Below are positions 50,901 through 58,495 of a DNA stretch of 64,000 nucleotides, piece after piece. The notes under the pieces are model-generated. The model did no database searches. It was not told the DNA's origin and saw nothing but the letters and a program-made list of their open reading frames with translations. The position numbers and the translations under genes are program-made. Position 1 is the first letter of the stretch; each line of letters begins with the position of its first letter. This stretch comes from Synaphobranchus kaupii (Eukaryota; Chordata; Actinopteri; Anguilliformes; Synaphobranchidae), in NCBI GenBank assembly GCA_029718625.1, contig CM056380.1, forward strand, positions 107,363,417 through 107,427,416, given 5' to 3'.

Positions 50901-51066
50901 GAAATGCAACAGAGAGGCGGAGCCGTACATCGAGCCTGCGTACGGGTCACGTGGTCAGCCAGGGGAAAAACCCTCCTATGATGTTGAGAGAGGCTACACC
51001 AGCCCCCGAAACTTAAACATTTTACCTATGAGCGAATTGGAGGATTTTGCGATGGAAAGCGCCTGA
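38932..51066 (+). CDS. cefip: CEFIP / C10orf71 orthologue, giant single-exon coding frame
   Basis: CEFIP (cardiac-enriched FHL2-interacting protein) is a striated-muscle Z-disc protein that binds the LIM protein FHL2 and has been linked to calcineurin-NFAT signalling and hypertrophy. Here one uninterrupted frame encodes 4,044 residues; the human protein has about 1,400. Conserved blocks: residues 36-55 (D-R-E-V-S-N-L-T-D-R-A-F-R-S-L-C), residues about 243-275 (F-F-L-H-S-E-F-S-P-F-Q-T-W-K-E), and a C-terminal DUF4585-type block at about 3882-3928 (L-L-Q-D-P-N-S-G-Q-Y-F-V-V-D, F-F-D-P-E-T-G-K-Y-V-Q). Between about 650 and 3450 the protein is Lys/Glu/Ala-rich, low in hydrophobic residues and probably disordered, with tandem repeats. 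The human start seems to match the internal Met15 (38974, M-Q-G). DUF4585 also occurs in C4orf54 and PROB1, but VSTM4 and DRGX as neighbours and the N-terminal block point to C10orf71. Long antisense frames across it are shadows. Confidence 0.9.
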   Translation: MNSQDKRHGSYRGSMQGYCRYGEGFGDGSGYMDETDREVSNLTDRAFRSLCIGEEAVYNDSSPVERHKAFADDAPNEEAAGTSRIGPTFQRSVPDEVKQERAFAARTVSHHSNGVIETTWQQKRSSSKVSSLIRAFSAGYEENVAVTTDAAVMSQDSMYKQDSESWEGTALLSIQKELSEFSSVYHQSIKGSPYPQTRNLFGSSEAAVAPQIPSNTESSAPSPTFMKSSSSSKCSGKVKKPSSRNFFLHSEFSPFQTWKEYNRHLYDREVVPNVPPTSQSPRWYDSPFYKELTVAHRNQMAQLEEKRSHRRQYENLLPAEPPASTVRQKASAVEKRSESEVTLSCPPWRRSQEPVKNKVPQNRPCTASPVSDRSRRKEEGLVPTGRTSATNQKVQMVADDQTSNSGTPFSISQLLTPMIHPRQETETSEILQYALSPNILDPQLSSETDPRTTPEVKPRNKYKAMASSLLFNLKDNRKRVKSTYTPTMFKSVEIPDHSKQPSQLDSLIAKDGSVTSDTPLSWAGAPVRSNRMDLQSVNSPVVQNAKTYDVNYARRTEASRSDDYLTLISPQTVREGSSYRSFSHTPQESVSVKDKLADVQRGRHVDSLFMASNETPVRQRLDSSSWKAYELGSPQGQDIKHMAPEVQTLLPHSFTRTENDKEIKEKDFTKRDVSTLRAIECRTVEDARTREQLYDYKLGAEVNLIKKNTNKETFSFSEKGVTRTEKVPMIGDIAALLEKDRQVLAQRGNAVKQDALVSEERFAHTEKGNAKQESLAMREKQCTQNEPFRKSEVFKIHPSDQVEVKRQNSYVPNEGLNIRQEYRRINHELYDAQENHCVNLAANKGLYPTREMKYTSNEAFGRKELAKQAVPVTRENKPVKNEFVVKEQDGVYLQGQVRQRIPSRTDDRNGSNYTSAVNQYDKTAQELSQRVSKDRHPNVEAFTTADHNPAKQVHPARKNLFASETANQVKHVPHSSSGVRYAPIEEFARKDRELEQQRLIAMVETKQEPVKVQALIKQYEVSMGENRNGAKGLFTTGETRIGGVQERYMSSMLSVTVAEQGKEKLPRAPLDSTAVSDIAKDERGFNTQLSAPPEFERSGKHMQASKQSKYIQNEVLLHREQDVAPHREKGQTRQEMLTSKLKAHAEKEIFAIKGKGHAKLEAHATKPKELYVHVNKEGEPLSAEHVKNGTVPLYGDRLANQDSAAAKEARWRDGALVDQGTSSSVGHGKNVVIGDEENRLAKPAPTTMEKEHARNYIVTKTERIGIRQEELQSIARAKIEAIAGSRVHQPKRASEESGSAHLTAPLNLSKNTESVMTAANVNVSRAEAGDAKKHDVPAVKEKEQVKMEALPQRQEQSQNLGPAVNEIHKAKNVLLNKEISSVSQVAALSLEHARNQTEKEQAAGDILSRREREAEISNVHANKAASFIRPTAEHLENKTAENHGKHKDVTPVTIQKEHASNYLLVSKERVTLKQEVAPSIDHIRSRDAITNNETLLVREGIGAAKNETATLHANRQVKLGSLASGKSEGAVNDAHGIQLRSTQEELSPVTNVKAEAVTESQRQESTHVPENKKRASVMHELPQSLEKENGVCDTPLAKPVATATRESEDDKNNALAKEERSSLKQEMPLLIQHRNKTFAVQEKDEFKRAENEHTKTGVQGKEIGCSKQEEPSVEHIRIKIISHDKNHQVRESIIEIGNAKQETQIKRDCEHESEPAEPDRHGNAEGLGVKQEVLPPSSVKSEDVPISETLPAKQEPENRERDHIQLGISQSVEKEDMKKEVNAVNSRYVERNTGAVARREADEPGKKERIDVGDDEPPSVEHIRIKIIPHNADQPVREKIVSIENETVSLHENQPFKRDSSVSGKNEIPETDARGIPERIRFKQEELPPITSTETFKQEERPPITSTETFKQEERPPITSTETFKQEERPPITSTETFKQEELPPITSTETFNQEELPPITSTETESTAVNQRHGATHEPVNKDRDTVVHELKNQNEIQIGTNETTAFNKNPLAEPEAVALRETEGDKSNEERMNDGQELLPPLGHVTHEATAEEEVHGDKRGISVTGQKECAKTCAPVSKEKASFKQDEPSVKQNRFRIIPVDEYQQVRESIVVVEKEHSIRETVENLQVNLDSLARRKHDSAGNTALGSTERVGVSKDGCPSQTTNETNTVNRNHHLENALERLCRTGLMSQFPTSTEKESIKNKTSEINEKCLPKPEVLATRETKGAKVDSPAQHVPGRDVPLSLECLDEENIEPRENHPLKLEVHDTGGKEHAKRDVNKDADKSLNAEIKSDGLEELSSVVLIEAGVKASNKPKEELAWDRVGQELPRPRADEPIKKGSVAKHKDKQEVLPTRKTELGEHVHALNKTESVKREEKERTQQETRFSENDYVAQGTLARTGEDSGSFAHANKVGVNAEDRLPSTPLNETVANVERHQAKHGLSKRDRENVAHEWAPAGGTENPENKTSAVTEHRLARQEVKMTRAGDAQNEALMNRGRDGAKVHSLPLKENEQAQNVRSVTDKIHQAVLADRSGNADSDSPLKIKRVLDRDVAGGEGHRHKRDGLSTSERAHAQNEALLFDENLQIKLDALARRRKEKAEKCARANVDGTNMRRGEHASTPRAKTESLTGEKTHLAKHGLVIDDITRGISTRENENTRNVATAAGENPLAKVEVSVISNKEYGKKDTLVNSEAAGVRNRALVTRDPEHGQNETPNIVNHRAKHLLESEPKGSITRAPLPSENIRNESTSASENAAREAFAMSKREDARNCGVANKVGDGAIGHQAAAGRDGVNHTAKQGIVEAEAGRDSVNHTAKQCIVEAEAGRDSVNHTAKHGIVEAEAGRDSVNHTAKQCIVEAEAGRDSVNHTAKQGIVEAEAGRDSVNHTAKRGMVETQVDSDRHGHTNAERTEERRDIIPPGEKENDKKQVIEKEKESVRMEKGEYAKWEVFPTKRSIVGKGELLNIAKGPTILDYLIEKDRDRSQHTKYTAKEKDTIKQEVHAAKDPTTEELLVLDKKELIKNEGFACEGNTTVSNVETKDRVGGKDRERGGKDTGSFLPEVLVRKYEVPTENTFAVRDKPQTKQVTNEAAEPTKQELFSRKYHTLSENIKEHATHKVLAARDHPKQEAAATRSSSKPEAVLAKEREPIRKETFEMKGKGAVDRLSRQHTDYIKAKECAERGRDRVRQEVPMEQYRNLSKNIFIMQDKDLSKQSEAPATKDKEHSKGEIILSKGDAKQEILAKQGNVHAKPEVFPAHEKVPTNPEVYAVTDQAKHLSGNEALSPQRQGHYSRHAMLVTDERDNSHRRNIVPRGSGKMEMESLPNTLNEMKETPPLREKEREIAAMREYRAKERAVARQKQQYYDQEAHARQEYATYKTLPIKEKTDLRREVPAQFENENAKKEVRENNIKDGTEMAPVNHPNQNIEGQSIHEPNSQYRAPSLPLQVNGWRGGGPGFSQQPGHINVPLRESYLTVGDAAQSPEEEYKGRPSSRSMHSQMAKSPEERHVVEEAKRNTGKPGEALQYYAIINHERKTEAGDGEAASSQRQERMPRREESGLVHGELNDGGWAQGLMDYAKAHTPTPRSNASSPSLGKPVLFKVKDNTLRGSPVTKTVKPCFHKTLADDQRPSSSQENLSGVEKGDEECDRLKENVDVPVPVPRSAPAAPPRASRSRELPGQHSLPAADFTTARALQARSIRAAPEFAAARQQPAHNVVSTPEFISAREPRSYYRRSRHLEEDGRRSVVSTMSEDLESCATSATGVSAGVYMENPCERPESACSDVRALGKPPSVPPKSEKALRRAQRLNTRRIQKAEALVKAETLSQTERKPLRAVASMPSSPTEVLRSRQAVPAYQPAPPQFCVESGYAPHAPGLLAQPFPVTQRRLLQDPNSGQYFVVDMPVQVKTKMFFDPETGKYVQLSVRESPEGTRSNAPSSVELLSPPPYVLYPGFLPMPVSSLPPLRSTSQMSAPAALMDDQDKRSDAWRQEALRRKCNREAEPYIEPAYGSRGQPGEKPSYDVERGYTSPRNLNILPMSELEDFAMESA
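42727..45480 (+). repeat. CEFIP long degenerate repeat module (about 150-270 residues)
   Basis: Within CEFIP a long module recurs with divergence. Its start (x-K-Q-E-E-x-P-S-V-E-H-I-R or similar) is at about 42727, 43345, 43929, 44375 and 45190 (residues about 1266, 1472, 1666, 1815, 2087). Downstream parts also recur: V-R-E-S-I, N-E-T-x-x-L-H-x-N, the (S/R)-G-K-(S/N)-E stretch and the R-x-K-Q-E-E-L-P-P stretch. This indicates duplication of segments of several hundred bp inside the exon, not only short-unit slippage. Confidence 0.7.
44575..44826 (+). repeat. CEFIP 42-bp / 14-residue tandem array
   Basis: Six in-frame copies of F-K-Q-E-E-(R/L)-P-P-I-T-S-T-E-T (residues 1882-1965). The last copy reads F-N-Q-E-E. 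DNA identity between copies is very high, so the array is young or homogenised, and copy number may vary between individuals. Confidence 0.97.
47296..47619 (+). repeat. CEFIP 54-bp / 18-residue tandem array
   Basis: Six in-frame copies of A-G-R-D-S-V-N-H-T-A-K-Q-(G/C)-I-V-E-A-E (residues 2789-2896). The first copy has G-V and the last ends R-G-M-V-E-T-Q. Copies alternate Q-G, Q-C, H-G, Q-C, Q-G, suggesting duplication of pairs. Each copy has an N-H-T sequence, irrelevant to glycosylation if the protein is cytosolic. Confidence 0.97.
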
Positions 51067-53328
51067 TTTCACTGCTGGTGGCTGACATGTCTTGTGTTGT
51101 TTTTTATCAACAAAATGAGAGACTGAAATGGACACATGCACAATATATGTATATACATAAAGAAGTGGTAATATGGCTGTATATCAGACTTGTTTTTAAC
51201 AAAAATAGACTTTTGTTACAAACATTTTTGTTTTTTTGTTTTTCATAATGTGTTTAGAATGGGAAGTTATATTTTAGTATGTATGTAAAGTTTGGTAAAT
51301 TGCTAAGTTTTAAATTTTGATGTAACTTTTTTAAAACATAGTTTCGGTTTTTGCGATGAACATTTAGATAAAGCAGGACTATTGAGAAACATGTTAGCTA
51401 AAACAAAATGTATACCATTCCATTAACCATGTCCTAACTCGACAAGCGATACTGTGGGGGATTGTATTTGTAACATTTACTGCAATCATATAGTCCACCC
51501 AAAAAATGTGTATGTTACAACAGAATAGTTTTGATAAAGTATTCTTCATACCAATACTTTAAAACTCGGAGAAGCATTGAGTGAGAGCCCCTCATTTACA
51601 AAACTGCTGAGTTTCAACAAAGAAGACGAATAGAAAGAAGACATTGCATAAGACAATTATCAAACAACCAATAACTAAAACATAGTTCAATGTTGTACAT
51701 CATGTGACTCAATACAGGCAGACAGCATGTAAAGTACAGTTTTAAAAAGAGCAGTATCATGGGTAGAATGGCCATTGACACATTAAAAAGAGCAGTATCA
51801 TGGGTAGAATGGCCATTGACACAAACGGAGTTAAAAATAACTTTTTAGATTCTGAATTGGATTGTATTTCTTCTGAACAATCTTAACTTTAAAAAAATTT
51901 TTTTTTAGAGTAATTTAATAGTTGCACAATTGTGTTCGTTGGAAATGGAGGTGGGGGGGGGGGGGGGGGGGGGCAATTTCAGTCTTGCTGTGATATGTAG
52001 ACTTGGGGGGGTCTCGTCTGAAAGATACTATCTTCACACCCTTCCCAAATAAGTCTGCACTTCTATAACGTAATATCTTCCTGAAGCCGAGCAGAAAAAA
52101 AGTCTTTGTATTTTTTTATTTTTTTTGGACATAATACAAGTGTCTTTTTTGGATAAAAGAAATGTTGCAGTGAAGATATTTTCGAAAATATTATTTCTTT
52201 TATTTTTATTGAATACCCCTTGCAGTGTTGGTTTCAGCATAGTAGAATATATGATTCTTGAGAATACGACCAGAGATGTAAGGGACAGAAAATTTATTGC
52301 CAGGTGTTAGGAGGTTATGGGCCTTTTGGGAAGCACCTCACACAATAATATTAAAATTACCTTAAAAATAATACAAAATAATGCATTTTCATTCTTTTGA
52401 ATTATATTTAGCAGCAGTTGGTCAGAGAAACTCAGTCAAAGAGTTCTTTTGGGCCCATCACAGACTAAATGCCCGAAAATACTTTTTCTGTGACCTCTCC
52501 CTGAAATATAAGGAGAGGCTCCAGGTGTCTGAGTACCTGTCCCTTTGATTTGATAAAAAATTATAACTTAATGAATTAATACAAATTAATATTTCTATTA
52601 TTGGTGTTACTGTCATTAATTTTCTGTCATTAATTTAGGTAAAATATATTCTCTACAATAAGCAGGTGTCATAAAACAGTTTTTCTAGGTTGATGTGCCC
52701 CTTTCACACTTTGAGCACCTGCCCCTCTAAAGGTCTCTGCACAGCCCTGTATTCAAATACAATTTTATTTTTCTTTCAAATTCATAAAAAAGCAGTCTGT
52801 ACACACTATGTAGTGAAGTGTTTAATTTGTCTGGTGTCAATGTCCATTGAAAGTATATTGCCTACAGTTATTTTCATCTATGTATCTTTTTACCCACCTT
52901 AATCCCACCAGCAGGTACCGAGTCCATAATTTGGGAAAAACAATGAATACATTGTGTATATAGTACATAAAAATAGTTTCCACTATTAAAACAAACTTTA
53001 CGACAACATGTTTTTAAACAGTAAAACATAAATACTTTGTAATTTCAATTTAAATGAATAAAAATATGAACAAAAATATTGTAGATGCCAAGGTTGAGAG
53101 AAATAGGAATGGCCACAATAAGAGATGGCCTGTTTCAGGATTTCATACAGACTTCCACTCTTCATTTTACGAGAGAAATCCAGTGACATCACGCTTATTC
53201 ATTTTGTGAGGGTACAGGCCCCCTCATTTTTTATGGCAAAATTATCCACTTGCATTGAGAAGTGCATTTTTAATAAATACATTTGAATTGTGCTGTATTA
53301 CAAAATTGTTTTTTGTTTGTTGTCAGGG
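51067..53328 (+). other. Probable CEFIP 3' UTR and downstream sequence
   Basis: AT-rich sequence following the CEFIP stop. Candidate polyadenylation hexamers AATAAA occur at 53057 and 53272. A 41-bp direct duplication lies at about 51743-51824 (core AGAGCAGTATCATGGGTAGA), and a long G run at 51951-51973. No other gene could be supported. Confidence 0.5.
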
Positions 53329-53332
53329 TTAA

Positions 53333-54775
53333 AGGGGACGTGAAATTCATACATTTCAATGTTTTGCATGGGTTGTAGACTCTGTTAGTGGTAGTGTAAC
53401 ATTGTGAGATTAGAGAAATTTTAGGGTTTTTTAGGTGTAACTGAGATTTTGGTAATTTACCTCTTGAAACGAAACGGGCGAATATGAACAACGCGGATTA
53501 TGTAGAAATTTTTACTTTTGCTTGAGTCAACCAATCGTCTTTTACCTACTAACTTAATACCCCCACCCTCTGCAAGTAGGACCCACACGTAGGCTACACA
53601 CTTTTTTGTGAACCACGGAGCAATGGCTACGAATGAGGGTGCTAGCTGTTCTGTTTTTAGACTGTAGCTAAGTTTAAAAACAAATCTTTACACCGACTCC
53701 CTATGGATCCAGCCGAAAAAAAACAACGGGTGCAGTTTTTGGTGCGAGACTCCCTGTTCAGCATCGCAAAAAAAGTAGGCCTATTTGTTTGCTCAAGGCA
53801 TTTCTCCACAAGTATAGCCTACAACGCTGGGTTTGTGTAGTAGGTGTACGAAAACCGGCGCAGTTCCATCTATTCGAGACCCGAATGCAAACGTCCAGTA
53901 AGTATCTGATGACTATTTCGTTAATATCATTGATTTTGAGATGTAGGCCTAACAGTAGCGATGCATTTTGTTTTGTGTAGTACTGGGCTACATATGCAAT
54001 ACGAGGCAGACGTAGACATGGATAATTCGACTATTTCCCTTTGTGCTGGGGTGTTGGTTGCGTTGAGTTGGACATCCATAAATTATTATTGGAACGTAGG
54101 CTACATCCCAGAAATGTTTTTCGGTCGGTGCTGGTATCAATGAAATCAAATATAGAGAAAATAAATTATATATCGCACACTATAATGCTAACTCGCATGC
54201 TTTATTGTTTTTGTGTCGCCTCAGGCAGTAGACTTTGTGCACTATTACAGTTGTGGCTTCAAGTCACAATCGTATTGTCAGTTTGTGTCACTGTGTTCAT
54301 CTCTACTCAAGTGCGAGTGATTAGCAAACGTTAGTTGGACTTTGACCTACTGGAAAACACAGTAGGAAATAAATCAAAGTACCATTTCGGACACGTCTTG
54401 ACGGGACGTAGTAGAACCACTACTTGACCCGGTTCGTCCTCATATTCCGGATCTGACCCCGGCCCGTACGCTTACGGCGTGATAACACTCCGTGGTGCTG
54501 CCATGCTGGTTTGCTTTCCTCAGCCTTCTGTTTGTGGGTGGGGTGAGCGAAAACCGTGAGCCAATCGCAGCTGCAGGTCATTGCATATTTAAATGAGCAA
54601 GGCAAAACGGCTCGTGCGGGTGAGCTAGAGCGAGCTAGGAGAGGCTCCGGAAAATAACGTATTAAAAATAGGCAATTCATGATTTTTTATGACTGACAAA
54701 AATGACAAAACACATTGAAGAATGCCAGGAAATAATGGAAAATTGTTAAAAATGTATCTTTAAAAAAGGACCCCT
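53333..54775 (+). mobile_element. Kolobok-like element with TTAA target sites
   Basis: TTAA at 53329-53332 and at 54776-54779 flank termini AGGGGACG (left) and GGACCCCT (right), which are inverted: both ends read TTAAAGGGG(A/T)C inward. A TTAA target duplication and a THAP-containing transposase are characteristic of Kolobok elements, and the interior carries a THAP-like remnant. The 1.4-kb size and broken frame mean it is non-autonomous. Confidence 0.6.
53690..53825 (+). pseudogene. THAP-like zinc-finger remnant
   Basis: The plus-strand frame reads L-P-M-D-P-A-E-K-K-Q-R-V-Q-F, then F-V-C-S-R-H-F-S, before a stop. The (F/L)-P-x-D-P start and the V-C-S-x-H-F ending are THAP-domain signatures, but the central part between them is much shorter than in a full domain and the first zinc cysteines are not visible. 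A possible continuation (R-K-P-A-Q-F-H-L-F) follows in another frame and ends at a donor-like AGTAAGT near 53896. It is a relic, not a working gene. Confidence 0.45.
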
Positions 54776-54779
54776 TTAA

Positions 54780-55815
54780 GGAAGAGTGAGACAAGTCCAT
54801 CTGAAGTGGTCCATTCTCGTGAAGTGGTAGATTCAATCTGATGGCTGGCCGTGCCTTGCTCAGCTTTCATTATCGTTCTGCCCACCATAGAAGGACTGAG
54901 ACACACTGTTCGTTTGCTCATTTGACAAACTGTATTGTGATGATTTTTGGTAATTCCTAGCTAGTATGTTGGATATTATCAACAGTATATAAGCAATTCA
55001 CGTCTTATCTTTGATTCTGTGCAGTCATTCAACATGGAAGAAGTGGCCTAACTCCTGGTACACAGGTTGTCTATTTTCTTTTTTCCTTTTTTCTAACTCA
55101 TAAATTCATATTAAGCTATCTGCAGAGATGAAGGAAGCTCAAAATGTATAGAAACCAGAAAGTTAAAGTATAATATTTTTGGAGAGGTTGTTGTGTAATG
55201 GAATGGGGGTATCACATAGATTTTGTTTCTCAGAACATGATGTGATTTAATTGAAATTTTAATCTGACAAAAGAAACTATCTTGCTCTCTTTCTATTGGC
55301 TTGCTAGCAAGGGTGAGAGAATTCGATGGTACATAATATAGGCCCAACATTTCTCTTTAAGGGGAATGTTGTAGACGTTATTATTATGTCACGTCTTCCA
55401 CATCTACTATAAAACCAAAATCAACACATGCGTACAGTGAGCACTGTAATTCATTGGACAGTGACACATTTTTTGTTATTTTGGTTCTGTACTTGCAGAT
55501 AGTAGGGCACTGTGCGTGTATTTTTGGCACTTTGAGTTTGAAAGGATACAATGTCAATGAGGTTGAAGTGCTGACTGTCATCTTTAATTTGAGGGTATTT
55601 TCATCCATAACGGATGAACCGTTTAGAAATTATAGAACCTTTTGTACATGACCCCCCCCCCCCCCCATTTTCGGGCATCAAAAAATATTGGACAGTTTAA
55701 CAATGTAGAATAAAGTAATAATTTTTAATATTTGGTTGCATATCCTTTGCATGCCATGACTTCCTGATGTCTGTGACCCAACAACATCAAAAGACTCTTG
55801 ATATCTTATTTTCTG
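54780..55815. other. Intergenic sequence
   Basis: No gene could be supported. A C homopolymer run lies at about 55650-55666. Confidence 0.4.
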
Positions 55816-56085
55816 GTACTCTTACAAGCGATACTATATGTCTCTGCATTTGAATGGATCTCTATGGGAATTGGGGGTGGGACTAGATTTAGCTGTAAAT
55901 TACACTGGGACAGTATGGTTGTGGGGGAGTGGAGGAAGGGAGGTGGGGAGTGAAGAATATTGGGACGCACCCCATGTGTTTCCACACTGTTCCAGTGTAA
56001 TTTACAGCTAAATCTAGTCCCACCCCCCAATTCCCATAGAGATCCATTCAAATGCAGACACGTTATAGTATCGCTTGTAGGAGCA
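55816..56085. mobile_element. Foldback element with about 100-bp inverted arms
   Basis: The left arm (CTTACAAGCGATACTATATG ... ATGGATCTCTATGGGAATTG ... TAGCTGTAAATTACACTGG) is mirrored by the right arm, which ends GTATCGCTTGTAG, with only a few differences. The spacer is about 70 bp and G-rich on plus. It is non-coding and MITE-like; no clear target duplication was identified. Confidence 0.8.
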
Positions 56086-56940
56086 CCCCCCCCCCCCCCA
56101 CACACACACACACACATTATTCTGGAGCTTAATGCCCCTGGCCTAATAATTTAATTTGTGAATTTTTTGTCATGAGCTGGAGCTGCAGACTGTGGCTGTT
56201 TTACTGTGGTTTGATGTGGGAGTGAACCAGTGTTCTCTACAGCTCTTCAGAAAAGTAACCCACAATAATCCAGCATATTATGCACCAGCCCTTTGGCAAT
56301 GGCACAGAACACCGTCCAAGAGAACATATTTTTGTGAGTTCTCCTTACAAATGTCGAAAAGGCCTTTGGTCAACAGTTGTCTCATGAAAATTAGAATATG
56401 TGACCAGAGTAAAGAATGCACTGTAACTGTCCCACTGTAGCAGACAAAAAACAGTAAATAAATAAATTTAAAAATAAGGCCGGGTCTTTTTGTGCTTTCA
56501 ACAAAGGCAGGCTGTGCAAACGGTTTGACTAATTTCACCTAGAACTGGAAGTCATTCTCCTGCACATCTTCCTGCTACCACAAGATCTGTAGGCCTTCAT
56601 GCTCTCAGCCAGCTGGTTAGAGATAACCATGTGCAAGTCTGACGTGCTCCCTGCCTCCCTCTAGTGGAAATAATCAGCGTTGTCATACTTCACTTCATAT
56701 CACTTAATTCTTGCTCTAATTTCTATGTCCTACAATAATGCCATTTTGAAAGACCTGATATTATACACACTCCATTGGCCTTACTTTATCACATAGCATT
56801 AGCATCAGAAAAAAGTTCTGCGACGTACATCTATGTTGAATTTTCCACTTAAATATAATTATCACAGGAATTAATAGTAATTCCTTTTATTTTCCGCAGA
56901 CAGCAGAGCTATGAAAAACAAGAACAGGTGTTGTGTTATG

Positions 56941-56941
<1 letters not shown>
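56086..56941. other. Intergenic sequence
   Basis: A C run and a CA microsatellite lie at 56086-56116. No gene could be supported in the rest. Confidence 0.4.
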
Positions 56942-56981
<40 letters not shown>

Positions 56982-56984
<3 letters not shown>

Positions 56985-58453
56985 TACTCACAAAAAGTTA
57001 GGGATATTTGGCTTTCGGGTGAAATTTCAGGATGAACCTAAAATGCACTATAACCTTTACAGGTGAAATTAATTTGACCTTCTCTAAACTTTTGAATGCA
57101 CATGTCCAACTATTCAATGTTTCAGTACTTTTTGCACAACTTGCTGTTCTCTAACAAGGAGCTGAACGGCAAAATTCACAACAGGTGTTTGATCCATGAA
57201 TCGACCAATAAATGTCCTGGTTCAATTAGAATTGGTATTTAAACAGTCCTCTTCATCATGCTGTTCACATTTTGAAATCATGAGACCAAGACGACACCTA
57301 ACAATTGATCAACAGTACCTCGCCATTGCGAGGCTTCAAACAGGATGTTCTCAGAGGGAAGTGGCCACTGAGCTTAGAGTGTCACAGAGTGTCATCAGCA
57401 GGTTGCAACAGAGATACAGAGAGACTGGAAGAGTCACAGAAAGGCATAGAAGTGGATGTCCTTTGGCCACATCCCACACTGATGACCGCTTCATTGTGAA
57501 CAGTGCCCTGCGGAACCGGATGATGAATGCCACTCAACTCCAGGCACATTTAAGGGAGGTGAGAGGCACCCAAGTGTCACGTCAGACCATTCGAAACCGT
57601 TTACATCAGCGTGGTCTGCGTGCTAGACGACCTGCAAGGGTACCTGACCACACCACCAGGCACAGGCGTCATCGTCTTGCATGGGCCAGGGAGCATTTAC
57701 GCTGGACGAGGGACCAGTGGGCCTCAGTGCTGTTCTCTGATGAAAGTCGATTCACGTTGAGCAGAAATGATGGCCGCCAACGATGTTGGAGACGTCAAGG
57801 AGAGCGCTATGCATCAGCCACTGTTGACACCAGACGACCCTTTGGTGGTGGCGGTGTTACAGTGTGGGCAGGTGTGTCTAGTCAATACAGAACTGCCCTG
57901 CACTTTGTGAATGGTACAGTGACAAGCCCATACTACCTGAATAACATCATTAATCCAGTCATTGTGCCCCTGCATGAACAACACAGGCCTAATTTCATCT
58001 TCATGGACGACAATGCTCCAGCTCATCGAGGTCGCATCATTAGGGAAAGGCTGCTGGAGACTGGGGTACCTCAAATGGAGTGGCCTGCACTTTCTCCAGA
58101 CCTGAATCCCATAGAACCTCAATGACCTGAGGGCCGCCCTTCAAGAAGAGTGGGATGCCATGCCTCAGCAGACAATAAGTCGACTTGTGAACAGCATGAG
58201 ACGTCGTTGTCAAGCTGTAATTGATGCTCAAGGGCACATGACAAGTTATTGAGACATTGACATTTTTGTTGTGGTATACCCACCACTGTTGTTGGCTTTT
58301 GTTTCAATAAATTGTTTGAGATGAGGAAATCACCATTGCATGCTTCTACTTAAATGCCCTACTTTCATGATACATATAATATCACTGTAGCGTGAACTTA
58401 CATTTTCCATAAATTTCACCCGAAAGCCAAATATCCCTAACTTTTTGTGAGTA

Positions 58454-58456
<3 letters not shown>
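56982..58456 (+). mobile_element. Tc1-like transposon, nearly complete
   Basis: Perfect-looking terminal inverted repeats begin CACTACTCACAAAAAGTTAG with GGATATTTGGCTTTCGGGTG on the left and mirror this on the right, ending GAGTAGTG at 58456. The arms are about 47 bp. The 1,475-bp length is usual for the family, and the single transposase gene is on plus. The close match of the two ends suggests a comparatively recent insertion. Confidence 0.95.
57280..58251 (+). pseudogene. Tc1-like transposase, frameshifted after the last catalytic residue
   Basis: The protein probably starts at the ATG at 57280 (M-R-P-R-R-H-L-T) and not at the in-frame ATG at 57196, because the former matches the usual start of this transposase type. 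A helix-turn-helix region ([15 protein letters not shown]) precedes the DDE domain. All three acidic residues are present: [14 protein letters not shown] and N-P-I-E. After N-P-I-E a small deletion shifts the frame, and translation stops at 58123-58125. The expected tail (L-R-A-A-L-Q-E-E-W-D-A-M) continues in another frame to about 58251. This is a near-intact but probably inactive copy. Confidence 0.9.
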
Positions 58457-58493
<37 letters not shown>

Positions 58494-58495
58494 TT

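Larger units (their letters stand above)
56942..58495. repeat. (TA)n microsatellite hosting a Tc1-like insertion
   Basis: TA repeats lie at about 56946-56981 and 58457-58491. They are the two halves of one TA tract, split by the element at 56982-58456. TA is the obligatory Tc1/mariner target. Confidence 0.85.

Noticed and set aside
38932..51066. Assignment of the giant frame to C4orf54 or PROB1 instead of C10orf71
   Set aside because: These share the DUF4585-type block, but the N-terminal D-R-E-V-S-N-L-T-D-R-A-F-R-S-L-C block and the VSTM4/DRGX neighbours fit C10orf71 better.
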